Positions 1-10,559 of a stretch of DNA of 64,000 nucleotides are shown here, piece by piece. The stretch lies in assembly GCF_047948215.1 (NCBI RefSeq), contig NC_134455.1:76571189-76635188 (forward strand), given 5' to 3'. A program made the translations under genes and the position numbers. The stretch is from Lycorma delicatula (taxonomy: Eukaryota > Arthropoda > Insecta > Hemiptera > Fulgoridae). The notes under the pieces were generated by a model. That model ran no database searches and was not told where the DNA came from. It saw only the letters and a program-made list of their open reading frames with translations. Within the stretch, counting starts at the first letter, position 1; every line of letters starts with the position of its first letter.

Positions 1-99
1 ATCGTAGTTTTTGGAATTTTTTATTGGAGTTCCGTTAATTTAGATTACTATTTTAATTTTTTTTCAATCCTAACTTGGCATTTACCTTCTTTAGTTGTT

Positions 100-2395
100 T
101 ACGTTAACAACGGCGGCCATATTGCAACGGTAACCAAGTATCCAGTCAGTCACTGTTTATCTTTTGGCTTTTGGATATTACTACCTCGGTTTTCATTGAT
201 CACAACTATGATAACTTGTCCAGGCGGGTCGTGGGGTGTGAGCCCACACTCTCGTTGTGACCCTTCAGGCCCGAAAAATGTGAGGAAAGCCTCCAGAGAG
301 TACATCCGATGTAACCGGCGTGGGGTAGTTCTTGCTGAATGTGGGTCCAACAGCTCGGGGGAGAGTGGTCACGGACAGGATTATCAGAAGGAGTTCCCAC
401 TCTTGTTCAGGGCGTAACCGATGGACTATGAAGTGTGTGCATGTGCGGAACAACTGCTGAACCTCGACAAAGCGGAGATTGAGTGTTTCTCCTACTGAAG
501 GGAAGGATTTGAAGAAGTTGCGAGCGGCGGAAGGCACATAATCGGCTGATAAGGAAGACCATGTGGAGGAAGAGCACGGCGGTGATGAGGAACATGAAAT
601 GTTCACTCGTAGGAAGAGCTTCTTGTCGCACTGGCGGATTTGTTATTTAAGGTTGAGGACTTACATGATCTAGTCTCCCAGAGGCCGTCTCAAGATGATA
701 TCGAGGAGTGTGTTGGAGAGGTGATTGCTGATATACGACGGGTTGAGGCACTCAGAGCATTTCTGGAGCAAGACCCTGCTGCGAGAAATGGTGGAGACGC
801 CTACGCAGACATTGCCTTCCCCAGTCATGGAGTAGTTTCGGAAGAGGATGATACTGGACTTACTTAAAATAGCTTTTACGAATGAAGACCTAGTGCGGAT
901 GGCGGTTAGGAAGTGGCCGGGTGAGGCCGCTAGGGCGGTTACTCAGCTTCCCGATTATCCTGTTGTTGCGGGGGAGGTGATTCACTTCTGCGATTTGACT
1001 GGTAACCGCGGATCGGCTACTGGCAGGGGGTGAAGTTTTCAAGGCTGACTCTTTCGTTCTAGGCAGGGAGAATTCCTCTTTGAAGGAGCGGAGGTTCACT
1101 GCTTTTATGAGTCTGCGGGAGGCGTGGAGGCTGTGTTGACTGTGGTATTAGCTGAGGAGGCTAACTACAGAGTTTTCTTCGCCTGTCTTTTATTGCCCGG
1201 TGGCAAATTGGGACCAAATCAGGAACGTACTGGCTTATGTATATAGCAAGCGGATGGACCCGGTGCGAATTTACTCTCCATGCGACTGCTACGTCCGCCG
1301 ACGGAGATGCTTCGGTAGTTCCAAGGACCGCTCCGTCTGTTAGTGATAATAGCGGGGTTGTAACGATGCGGGCGGCAGGAAAGTCGGATTCATATTTTCT
1401 AAAAGCGGTTAAGGGGACAGTGACGCAGGAGGATGTAGGTGAGTTGCTATCCCTCTGTCGGGGCGCGTCCAGTGAACTGTGGAAGCCAATAAGGCTGAGA
1501 AATGTTCAGCTGCCCTACGAGTCAGAGGGCCGGACTTACGCGTTGATATAAAGTCTCGGGGAACTAAACGACCATTGCGCATGTTAAGGAGTTGATGCGG
1601 ATACAACTGACCGAGAGATATACAACGATGTAGCAGCTGTCATTGGGCGGCTGAGGTCCATCCGTCCCGCTTATGGAGAAACTAAAAAGTCACGATTATT
1701 ACAACGTATCGGGCGGCTAAATGTATGATGGTAGGGAGGACCAAAATCGGATGGGTCCATTGTAGGGTGGTCATCCGGAAGGATGAGAGCAGATGTTATT
1801 GGTGTTGGGCCGTGAGAAACGTTTTGGCGACCTATTCGGGGTCCGACATGTCACAGCTCTCTTACAACTTCGGGAGGGCGGGACACCGGGGTCGGGTTGT
1901 ACAACTCCTGTGGCCTACGCGATATGTGGCATGGAGAGCCTCCGGACTGACGGGTGTGTGTCGTCACAATGAGGATCTCTGACAGTCGTCACGAGGGAGC
2001 GGGGTGAAGCGAGGGAGTGATGGGCAGCTTCCTGCTGAGTTACCATTCGTCCGTGTTTGCGTGGGTGGGCGGTGGTGATGAGGCACGGAGACTCCAACAC
2101 ACCCTCGCTGAAAAATACCGAGTCCCGATGGGGCTGCTTCTTTCGGGGTGTCCCCTTAGATGCACTGGCGTAACGACCAAGTCCCGGGTTCTAAGGTGTG
2201 ACCCAGGAACGACATAGTCGAGCCTGCTTACCCTACTCTGGGAGTTAGAGGCAGGCACGGAGGAAACATCCAACCGGCGGGCCGACCTGTCATGCCGGAT
2301 ATAGCGGGTAGGGAAGGAAACCTGTTAGAGTATATGGACACTCCCTGGCTGTTATACTTAATTGCAAAGATCCGACCCAGCGGTGAGGGGAAAAA
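100..2395 (+). mobile_element. Decayed R1/Jockey-type LINE relic: ORF1 (gag-like) region without ORF2
   Basis: This block is clearly richer in GC than its surroundings and ends in an A-rich tract (about 2390-2405), as expected for a retroposed element on the plus strand. Broken frames read as a LINE ORF1: an acidic, helix-rich N-terminal part (about 640-865, RPSQDDIEECVGEVIADIRR), a middle part (about 850-1030), a second block at 1360-1550, and near the end a CCHC zinc-knuckle array (1725-1990). ORF1 proteins of this kind bind the element's RNA in a ribonucleoprotein particle. Stops and frameshifts divide the reading into many pieces, so it is a pseudogene. No endonuclease or reverse transcriptase follows; roughly 350 nt of unrecognised sequence leads to the A-rich end. 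Either ORF2 was lost by internal deletion or this is an ORF1-only non-autonomous element. The 5' boundary is approximate. Confidence 0.7.
1725..1990 (+). pseudogene. Triple CCHC zinc-knuckle region of LINE ORF1, mutated
   Basis: The frame from 1725 reads KIGWVHCRV..., then C-Y-W-C (Cys codons at 1794 and 1803) with Asn and Tyr at the positions where the third and fourth ligands (His, Cys) of CX2CX4HX4C should lie. A second knuckle follows at exact spacing with its first two Cys changed to Ser and Phe and its His kept (1884). A one-base shift near 1893-1899 restores the expected Cys and opens a third knuckle-like stretch (A-Y-A-I-C-G-M-E-S-L-R-T-D). Three closely spaced knuckles at the ORF1 C-terminus are typical of R1/Jockey-group LINEs. 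Ligand loss in every knuckle shows that RNA binding is dead. The spacing leaves little doubt about the family type; the exact clade is uncertain. Confidence 0.72.
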
Positions 2396-2405
2396 ATAAA
2401 AACAA

Positions 2406-3900
2406 TAATAAGTGTTAAAGCTAAATAAAATCGTTATAAACTTTCAGCTTCCACTTAACTTATGTCAAATTGCATAAGATATATTGACGAAGACGTGTAT
2501 AGACTGCAAGTTTTCTAAGAAGCTTCAACTAATTAAGACATTAATTAATTAATTAATCCCGTATTCAATTGAATTGGTGTAGTGCAGTATATTATTGTTC
2601 ACACAGACACTATTCTTTACGATCATTGGTCGTCAAGTTGCGATGCACTTGTTCCACAGTACAACTATTTATAGAGTGAGTCATCAAGCTTTAAAAAGAG
2701 TATTTTAACTTGTTTATTTCTTTTGTCTGCATTGACTTCAATTCATTATTACGAACAAGAACAATTATAATTTATCATAAAATTTCTAATTAAAAAATTA
2801 TAAGATGATGTATAACAATTTATTTAATAAAGATAAATAAATAAAATAAAGCAACTTTTAAAAAATTAATTAATATCAAATAAATGAAGTAATTAATATT
2901 TTCTGAAATTAATTTTAATTATATTTATTTAAAAATTAAACTATTCGGTCACTTAACCATTTATTTTATTACCGATCGTCTACAATCCGAATTTTTATAT
3001 ATTAAACGTCATAAAATCAAACTATACACATTATTGTAATTTATAATCTTTAGTAGCATTGAAAAATGCGTGAAACGTTTTTTCTTCGTTGCTCTTCATT
3101 TTCAAAAAATTACCTTAATACTTAAAAAAAAAAAAAAAAATTTTTACTCCACGTTCCTTAACAATTCTCGATAGAAAATAATACAATTGAATTATTTTAA
3201 ATAAAAAATTTCTTTAATAACAAACCAAAATATTTGAAATTGTTTAAAACTCGGCTGTCCCATAATAATAATTCTGATATGGTTTGTAAAAAACAAATAG
3301 GATTAAAAATAAATTAAAAATTAAAAAATGTGTTGAATTCGAAATAAATTATTGAAAAAATTTTTTAATTTCAAGAAATCTTCATTTTTGGTTTTTCTAA
3401 TACACAACAACAAAATATTAGTTTACTGTTGGCGTTTTTTTCTTTTGAGAAAGGAATCAAATCTTAAATTTTAAATTTAGATCATGGAAATATATACTGT
3501 AACACATGGACGAAATAGTTAAACTGTGTGTTCGATAAACAGAAATATCAAAAAATTAAAAAAAATCATTAGAAGATAGTATTTATAACAATTTGGGAGA
3601 GGAAATAATAAATATTCTGATGTGGAATCACTTGACTTTCTTGTACGCCTATTAAATTACATGTACACTTTTCTTTGCTGCACTTCATTTAAACTTACGT
3701 ATTTTATTTGAAAGAGAGTTATAATTCTTTAATAAAGTGAACTGTTACAAAATTGCATTGTGGTAGACATGGCATCACATTTTTTTGTGGTGACCATATT
3801 AGCATTTTATGTTAGTTTATACATTAATTTTGTTTCACGTCGCTCAAGTAGTTTTGTGGTGTAAGTAAGAACGTGTCGGCTCCGTAACCACGTACACTTT
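2406..3900. other. AT-rich sequence, no recognisable gene
   Basis: All frames are closed at short intervals. Only A/T runs are seen, such as the A tract followed by T at 3124-3146 and TTAATTAATTAATTAA near 2541. No element was recognised. Confidence 0.6.
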
Positions 3901-3902
3901 AA

Positions 3903-4180
3903 TTCTAATCCGACTTCGTAAATTTTTTAACTATTTAATTTTAATATATTGATTTATTAATAATTATTAACCTCTGTAAAATTTTTTGAATTAAAAGGAA
4001 AAGTAATAAAATTTTATTTCACGAATATCTTCTGATTTTTTCATTTTTATTTTATTGTTATTATTGAATTATTATTTCTTGTAAATTATTTTTACAATCA
4101 GGGGTTAGTAATTATTAATAAATCAATATATTAAAATTGAAAAAAAAAGTTACAAAATATTTATATGTTAATGAAGTCGG
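3903..4180. repeat. Inverted repeat made from two family-P tail segments
   Basis: The segment from about 3907 (CCGACTTCGTAAA, then ATATTGATTTATTAATAATTA) to 3985 reappears as its reverse complement at about 4100-4175 (TAATTATTAATAAATCAATA, then GAAGTCGG). This gives imperfect arms of about 75-80 bp and a spacer of about 115 bp. Both arms correspond to the tail of repeat family P (copies at 4090-4650 and 33031-33620), so the structure is probably two tails in opposite orientation. Confidence 0.65.
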
Positions 4181-4650
4181 ATTCAAACCGATATTCCTTC
4201 CCCTTGTAAGATCCAAACATTTCATTAATTAAAACTTTATTTGGCTATAATTCTGGAACCAGTGAGAATAAGTACCACTTATGATAAATCATTGAAAAGC
4301 TCTCAATGAAAACTTACTACAATTAAGAAAAATTCCAAAAACCGCATTTTTTGGATTTTGTGCTTTTTTGTCAGTTGATTGCAATCAAAAATAGTGGTGT
4401 ACTATTAGAGGTTACAGCACTCCTAAATCCAAAATTTCAACATCCTACGGTTAATCGTTTTTGAGTTTGCTAGATATATAATTACGTACTTACGTACATT
4501 CATACATATACGTACGCACAGACGTCATGCCGAAACTAGTCAAAATGGATTCAGGGATAGTAAATATGGATATTTTCGTTTAAATCTGAAAACGGAACAT
4601 TTCGCGATCACAATACTTCCTTTATTTCGTACACGGAAGTAAAAATGTGT
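4090..4650 (-). repeat. Dispersed repeat family P, copy 1
   Basis: Read on the minus strand this starts with CTTCCGTGTACGAAATAAAGG (written here across about 4645 to 4625) and runs through ATCCATTTTGACTAGTTTCG, a segment about weather of nothing coding, a B-box-like GGTTTGAATCCGACTTCAT, and a T-rich then AAT-rich tail. The same order of blocks is found on the plus strand at 33031-33620. The B-box-like stretch suggests a pol III-derived module, but no clear A box was found, so the class is open. Confidence 0.65.
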
Positions 4651-4689
4651 TAGTTGTTAAACTCATCATCGCAAAATTAGCTGGTTTTT

Positions 4690-4935
4690 GAAGTCGAGAG
4701 TTATATTGTCCGAGTCTTTGCTTTTATATGGATATAAAACTGCCTTGCCAAGGCAGTTGCTTTTATATGGATTTAAATGCTAGACTGGAGATACCAGTGT
4801 TCTTTGGTAGTTGGTTTTCAATTAACCACACGTCCCAGGAGTGGTCGGTCTGAATCTGTTCAAGACTACACATTTACCGGTACATTTACAATTACACTCC
4901 AGACTGCGTACAAATGCCTTGGCATCTCTGTAGAG
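4690..4935 (+). mobile_element. tRNA-headed SINE (family S1), 5'-incomplete copy
   Basis: The body matches the copy at 29681-30016: a TTTTATATGGATTT stretch, then CAGTGTTCTTTGGTAGTTGG, CAATTAACCACACGTC, a GTCGGTCTGA block and CAAGACTACAC. The tRNA-like head is missing. A short duplication (GCTTTTATATGGAT twice, about 4718 and 4759) surrounds a perfect palindrome at 4738-4758. Confidence 0.7.
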
Positions 4936-5307
4936 TACTTTTGACATCATATCATTGTGCTGTTACTTTGTAAGCTGGTATTCATAATTAAATAAATAAA
5001 ACGAAAATAGAAGTCCAACAATTTTATAATTTAAGAAAAAAAAGGCCAAATAGTAAACTTTTAATTTATTAATTCATTTTCCGCCTAATAATAAAAATAA
5101 ATTTACTTCTCGATTTCATTCGTAAATATAAATACATAAATATCCATCCACTTCAAGAATAAAGTAAGCAGCAACCTATGGGTTTAGACAAAATAAAGCT
5201 ATATTCTTTATCTCTAAGATTCCCACCATCATAACACTAAATCATTCATTTATCAAATTAGTTAAACGTTTTTTAAGAAAAAAAATTTCTAATGAAATTT
5301 TTTTTGT

Positions 5308-5449
5308 TATGAAAGAGCGGGCATCAACAGCTACAGGCATTAGCCTTATGGAAATTGGTAGGATATGAAAAGGTGACAGGCCTGACCCGCGATTTGAACC
5401 AGGGATCTCCGCACGAAATGCCGAAACACTATCTACTCAGCCAGTGAGG
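5308..5449 (-). mobile_element. tRNA-derived SINE (family S2), minus strand
   Basis: On the minus strand it begins TCCTCACTGGCTGAGTAGA, which fits a pol III A box, followed about 35 nt later by CTGGTTCAAATCGCGGGTC, a good B box. The body continues GACAGGCCTG... reversed as seen at 5380-5308, ending in CAACAGCT/GATGCCCGC-type sequence. The same body is present at 9957-10077. It is a SINE head and not a working tRNA: no acceptor stem pairing or anticodon arm is evident. Confidence 0.7.
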
Positions 5450-5459
5450 ATAAAAAAAA

Positions 5460-6540
5460 ATTATAATTATTTAATTTGTAAAAATATAAATATTTAATTT
5501 ATAAATAAAATATTTTAATTTATTTTTTATTACATTTTTTGCTCAATAACTACTAAGGTCATTAACGACTATATTGGGATTGATTCTTTATAAATTTTTC
5601 AGACTATATCTATTAATCGAATCTTTGATAAAGGCTAGTTTTACAAAACTTTAGCCTGTTAATCGGTGGTAAATGAAAAAATAAGCGAAATATAAATTTT
5701 TTATTGTATTTAGAGATGTTCATATTGTTATGAATATAATAAAAATTAAAACAAAAATGAGGGTAAAGCAAAAAAATTGGTTAAGACACATGTATATAAA
5801 ACTGAGCTTTGCTTTGTGTGTTGAATGTTGCAGTTTCATTTTTATAATCAGATGAACACTGTTTTTATCCAGCATATCACTGAATACTTAGTATAAATTC
5901 TTTAATATAAAATCCAATATCTTTAATTTTTGAAAATAAATTCTTCTATTACTTCATTCCTACAATAAAAAATATTGATTTTAAAAAGTTATCATTAAAA
6001 CTGTTTCAACAAAATTTATATATCTTTAATATTATGTTATAACACCGACTTTCAGAATTTTTTTTCGAAATAGTTTTTTATAATTATGTTTTGACAATTA
6101 TAAAACTCCACCGATCTCTTTACAATAACATTTTAAACAATTTATTATTATTTTTTTAATTTTTAGTTCCAAAGGCAGGGAATTTTGATGATTTTCGTTT
6201 TTAATTTATTAATGATTAATGTAGTATTTGTAAAATTATACTAAATATTTGTTATAGAATTATTTTTAAAAATGTATGTATTTCTTCAATGGATATATAA
6301 CAAACGTTTCCGATCATAAATCTTAAAAATATTCTGTAATTTCCAATATACACAGTACTTAAAAACCCTGGTTTTATTTTTTTATCGAGCATCCACACAC
6401 TTGATAACAAGATGGAATACCTACTCACTAGTTTTTGAACGTATAGAACGCCAAGAAATAGTGAACATGTTTATTTAATTAGATATCTTACGATTTTTAT
6501 TCCGGTAAATCGTCAAACGTATGATATGTTTAAATATAAA
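5460..6540. other. AT-rich sequence, no recognisable gene
   Basis: Short A/T runs and closed frames throughout. Nothing was recognised. Confidence 0.55.
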
Positions 6541-6544
6541 TCAC

Positions 6545-6981
6545 GTGAAGAAAATAAGTGAACCCCGTATTAGAAGAAAACATAATGGTTTTTTCTCAAA
6601 AGGAAGTCGTTATTCTTCTGCAATATAACGCCTGCCTACATACCGTTCAAAAATACGGGAAGCCATTCAAAAGTAGGGTCGGGAAGTGTTGCCAAAACTA
6701 GATTCTCAATTTCACTGCATCATATTATTTTTGCTTGGTCCTTTAAAAGAATTTTTAGGTCGGTAACAATAAATGGAGTCAAAAATGCGTTGGAAGAATG
6801 ATTTAGATGCCGAGGTAATAAGTTTTTTATAACCGGAATACTGTGAAAGGTCACAGAAAAAAGGGACAAATGCTTAAATATAGCCGAGAATTACGTAGAA
6901 AAAGTAGCGTTAATTTTACCGTCATTGAATAAATAATACATGTTTTACCTACATTTGCTTCTTTAATTATTGAACGACATC
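6545..6981 (+). pseudogene. Mariner-family transposase, C-terminal relic with 3' inverted-repeat end
   Basis: Read across frameshifts, this stretch gives GFFSQKEVVILLQYNACLHT, then KIREAIQK, then SLHHIIFAWSFKRIF, NGVKNALEE, KFFITGI and finally KCLNIAENYVEK. That is the order seen in the C-terminal half of mariner transposases: the LLHDNARPHT block with the second catalytic Asp, the PPYSPDLAP block and the terminal ERWxKC...GxYVEK block. The second catalytic Asp is replaced by Tyr (QYN for HDN). The 3' flank TTTAATTATTGAACGACAT (about 6962-6980) matches, inverted, the end of the minus-strand relic at 35363, so it is probably the element's terminal repeat. The N-terminal half is missing. The element is dead, with several stops and frameshifts. 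Confidence 0.68.
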
Positions 6982-7076
6982 AGTAAGATTAAAAATATAA
7001 TACTCCTCAAGATGAAATGATACACTAAGTAAACATACTTATTATTTATAAATCGGAGATATGTATTGATATAGAG

Positions 7077-7150
7077 CAGCGTTTCTCAACCTGGGAGTTG
7101 CGACTCCCACGGAGATCGCGGTGATATGAAAAGGGGTTTGCAAAATTAAC
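7077..7150 (+). repeat. hAT-like terminal sequence (single end)
   Basis: CAGCGTTTCTCAACCTGGG at 7077 resembles the common hAT-type terminus, followed by a short hairpin (GGGAGTTGCGACTCCC) and GGAGATCGCGG. No matching inverted end was found nearby, so this is probably a solo fragment. The sequence that follows (to about 7700) has only closed frames on both strands; a degenerate transposase there cannot be shown. Confidence 0.45.
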
Positions 7151-8703
7151 GTACAACTTTACACGCCAACATCGTTAGCCTGCAATAATGAAATCATTTT
7201 ATGAGAAAAAAACATTATTATAAACACATTTACTATTATAAACATTGTAAAGAAATTATTATTGTACACATGTAAAGAAAATAAATTAATGAGATGACTG
7301 CGTTTGTTTTTCATTTAAGGTTACTCCGTAATGGATCTATGTTGGAAACACGCGCAAAAACAAATTGTTTTCAAGTGATAAAAGACGATTCCTATATTTC
7401 CTCTTTTGCGCAAACATGGAAGAAAAACCTTTTTTCACAGAGGTAATACAGGTCGAAGGAATTAATATTTTCAATGGACCTGCAACTAAATTTCCATATT
7501 CACTGTGTCCAGCAAGTCAAAACATTCTGACGTGAATTGTAGTAGTAAAATTGTATTGGCAGCCATTTCAACGAGCTGGTTGTGAATCTCAACCAGTAAC
7601 TTAGCAGCCCTGAAATAATGTTTTCACATGGCTTCAGTACCCATCTCTTCGAGATATCAAAGCATTGTGGCTTTCCATCCATAAAACCATAATATAATAA
7701 CTAGCATTGTACAATTTTGTTTTTTACCAAACGATTCACTGGGTGTAGATAGCTCACTTCGTTTTTTTAATTAAAAAACGATTAAACACTTCGTTTTTAA
7801 TTTAAAAAAAAAATAGTTAGACCGTTTGACCGCACACTAAAAAACCGAAATCTAAATTATTATTATTTTCGATAAACTACGCTTGTAAAACCTTAAATAA
7901 AGACACCAGACGAACGCTTAGCATTCGAAACTAAACTGATATTCTGATTCGAAACAGAACAGAACGCAAGGATATCGAGAGATTTATGTATCTCCCAACT
8001 AATCTCAGAATCTGGACAAATGTCTCTTGCTTCTATGTTTTTTTATCAGGCGGGTAATTATTTAATGATAGTTATATTTATTTTTTTAATTTATGAACGA
8101 AATTAATTATTGCGTTTTGATTCTTTAGACCGGTTAAGTAATCACCGGGGCTGACCTTGGGAGACAAGCTGCGTAATGCTTCGTTCTCCCGGCGAAATTC
8201 CCCTCGAGTCCGTCCCCTGATGTCTGACGTTCTGCAATCCCCTTACACCTCTTTTATACTGCTGTGAGTACGACGCTTTCAAACGTATCATATGCATATT
8301 CGAACATGACGCTCTCATAGCGAATATTATGGAACGGACCAAATTACAAGGAGCATATACATATCAAGTAGGAATCTTAAATTTTTCATGTTTGTACACT
8401 CCATACGTGTATGTTCGTACCCATTACTATCAACGCAGTTAAATAGTTTTAACTAGATTTCATTGGATTGAGATTGGGGTGGTTGCGAAATATTCTTTAT
8501 ATGTATATATTTTAAGGGGTTGGTCGCGGAGCAAATAAGGTTAATAATCACTGATATAGAGGCTAATAAGACGAAGAATAAACGCGTAATGTATATCTTA
8601 TCATAAAACATCATTAAAAAAATTGTCTGGAAGTTGATCATCTACGTATTTTCTTTACATTCATTAAAATTTACTCTTAACTTTATACGGAAATCAAACA
8701 GGC

Positions 8704-8705
<2 letters not shown>
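7151..8705. other. Intergenic sequence, no gene recognised
   Basis: Frames of about 60 codons occur on the minus strand at 7500-7682, 8142-8342 and 8453-8641, but none reads as a known domain. The 8130-8345 stretch is somewhat richer in GC than its flanks. Confidence 0.45.

Positions 8706-8709
<4 letters not shown>

Positions 8710-8756
<47 letters not shown>
8710..8756. repeat. (TA)n microsatellite
   Basis: Uninterrupted alternating TA for about 47 bp. Confidence 0.97.
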
Positions 8757-8760
<4 letters not shown>

Positions 8761-8959
8761 ATTTATACTTTATTCAGAAACAATAAATAAATTAGGCACA
8801 GATTGATTTAGCTTACTTGTTTATTAGAAATGCCATTGTTCAGTGGTAATAATTAAAAACCTTTTTTTTTGTATTATATCTTGGTTATTAATTCTTTTAA
8901 TACCTTTTCTTAATGAAGAAATATAAGTTAAAAGAAATAAGTACATAAAGAAGAAAGAG

Positions 8960-9070
8960 GATTAATGCTTATGTGTAAAAAAAATAATGTACAGATTGAA
9001 GCTATGAAGCTGTTAATGAATAATAAAAGGCAAGTTTTATTTCTCCTTCACTACCACACCAATAACTCGA
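8960..9070 (+). repeat. Short copy of the LINE 3' segment at 13.6 kb
   Basis: From ATGTGTAAAAAAA to TTTATTTCTCCTTCA this is nearly identical to 13578-13665 (same TGTACAGATTGAAGCTAT and AATAATAAAAGGCAAG blocks). Only about 110 bp is shared. Confidence 0.7.
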
Positions 9071-9337
9071 TTTAATGTAATAATAAAACCAGTCCGTTTA
9101 TGGTTTTAGTTTAAATTATTGTATTCTACCAGTATAATTTCATTTCAGATGCATCAACATCTCTCTGTATTGAATTAATACACCTTTTGCTAGTTATATG
9201 GTTGGCGGGAATCTAACTAAATTTTTTATTTTTATACTTAAACAAAAAATAAACGTGTAATTAATTATTCTTCATTGATTTAAGTATAAATGTTGGAAGA
9301 GCAAAATAATTAACTTTCAAGTTTTTTTTAATGCATA

Positions 9338-9905
9338 TGTTACCGTGAAAGACCGATATCTGGCAAATAATTATATTCTCCAGTGAATATCTACACCACG
9401 AAATACGTTGATGAAAGACCGAAATATTTACTTATTCGGAACCTTGCCAGTAAATGCCGATATTCAGCAGGCACTGATGGTGAAAGTTGAATAAAAATAT
9501 TTTTATAAAAAGACTGAACAAAGGGCAAACCATCTGAACATTTATTTGTATTGTTATCGTTCATGCAGTTAACATAGACTTTATGTCGCGATTGGCCCTT
9601 TCAATTTATAAAATGCTGAAAATTTGATTAATTTTCTTTATAAATTCGGTGAATTTGATTAATCTCCTACAATGTTGGAGAACAAAATATATAATTTGTA
9701 TATTGAACGTTAATTAGACCAGGTTAACGAGCGAAGGGAACGTAGGTTATATTTGGTTTAGATTTAATTAATTTAAATATAAAATATAAGTAAGTATAAC
9801 TATAATTTAATTAGACGAGGTTAGCGAGCGAAGCGAGTGTAAGTTATGTTTGGTTTAAATTTAAACTTAAAATTCCCTTTTTTACTAGAGTTTCTCGTAA
9901 TTGAG
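9338..9905 (-). mobile_element. Long-arm foldback transposon, copy 1 (one arm truncated)
   Basis: Starts TGTTACCGTGAAAGACCGAT, the terminal sequence shared with copies at 18221 and 37146. Relative to those copies the core is inverted (minus strand). The left arm is shortened by internal deletion; the right arm includes AGCGAGCGAAGCGAG (about 9824) and stops near 9905 before reaching a terminus. A stretch of the right arm is tandemly duplicated (about 9715-9765 and 9812-9862, both GAGGTTAGCGAGCG-like). Outside the core peptide there is no coding potential. Confidence 0.75.
9480..9606 (-). pseudogene. Integrase (rve/DDE) C-terminal remnant in foldback copy 1
   Basis: On the minus strand the core reads IERANRDIKSMLTA, then (after a 4-nt deletion) MNDNNTNKCSDGLPFVQ, then a divergent stretch. 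The two other foldback copies encode the same peptide. The VERANxDI pattern is the third catalytic (Glu) segment of rve-type integrases, and the downstream W-M-x-D-N...W-x-x-G-L-x-F-V-Q matches the Ginger/KRBA2-like branch as I remember it. The Glu codon is at 9600-9602. The frame is broken by the deletion and by an in-frame stop just before the Ile, so the peptide is not functional here. Confidence 0.6.
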
Positions 9906-9956
9906 GGGTTTCGTAAAAATAAATAACAATAAAATCAATTAAATTATTATTATTTT

Positions 9957-10077
9957 TTTATGAAAGGGCGGTCATCAACAGCTATGGTCATTAGTCCGGT
10001 GAAAATTGGTAACTATGAAAAAATGCCATGCCTGACTGGGGAATTCGAACTCAGGACTTCCCTCGAAGTGCTGAGAT
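9957..10077 (-). mobile_element. tRNA-derived SINE (family S2), 5'-truncated
   Basis: Shares the body of the 5308-5449 copy (CATCAACAGCTATGGTCATT, GCCATGCCTGAC). The B-box region reads GAGTTCGAATTCCCC on the minus strand; the A-box part is missing. It adjoins the broken arm of foldback copy 1. Confidence 0.65.
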
Positions 10078-10372
10078 GCAATTAAATTAGATTTTTGTTA
10101 ATAGAATTAATTCATTTTTTTAAATTAAAATTTTCCATTGAAAAAATTAAGCAAAAATTAAAAAATATTCCTTATTTTATATTTTTTTAAAAGTAAAATG
10201 ATATTTACATCCGAGTGAAACTTATGAAAACTACAAATATATCTTATTAATTTTCTTATAACATATATAAAGAAGAATTCTTGCGTTTCTGTCTTTCATA
10301 CAGATCTACAGTTTTATTTCGATCACGATGAACTTTTTTTTTGCTTGATAATATTGCTAAATAAGCTTGGAG

Positions 10373-10490
10373 CATGTGTGTGGGATATGGAAATGGAATT
10401 TTATAACGTATGAATAATGCCATATCTGAAAGATATTTGAACCTCCGGATGAAAGACCGAGACGTTACTACTCAGCCACGGAGATAGACA
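10373..10490 (-). mobile_element. tRNA-derived SINE with a different body
   Basis: Minus strand: ATCTCCGTGGCTGAGTAGTA (A box), then GGAGGTTCAAATATC (B box), then a body containing ATTCCATTTCCATATCCCAC. Only the head resembles family S2; the tail differs, so it is treated as a related family. A T run at 10321-10340 lies close to its 3' side. Confidence 0.62.
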
Positions 10491-10529
10491 ACAGGTTTTG
10501 CACATTAACAGTTTCAAACAAGAGTAATA

Positions 10530-10553
10530 TTTTTTTTTTTTTTTTTTTTTTTT
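10530..10553. repeat. Poly-T tract
   Basis: About 24 consecutive T. On the minus strand it is a poly-A run, possibly the tail of a retroposed sequence. Confidence 0.9.
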
Positions 10554-10559
10554 ATAAAA

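Noticed and set aside
150..606. Overlapping minus-strand frames across the LINE ORF1 relic (150-350, 206-400, 265-606)
   Set aside because: They are shadows of the plus-strand ORF1 relic and of its GC-richer composition; no domain is visible.
5308..5449. Possible functional tRNA gene
   Set aside because: A and B boxes are present, but no cloverleaf with paired acceptor and anticodon arms, and the body is repeated at 9957; it is a SINE.
7155..7700. hAT transposase next to the hAT-like end at 7077
   Set aside because: Frame-shifted reading on the minus strand gave only short open pieces (such as EIHNQLVEMAANTILLLQF) without a convincing match to hAT blocks.
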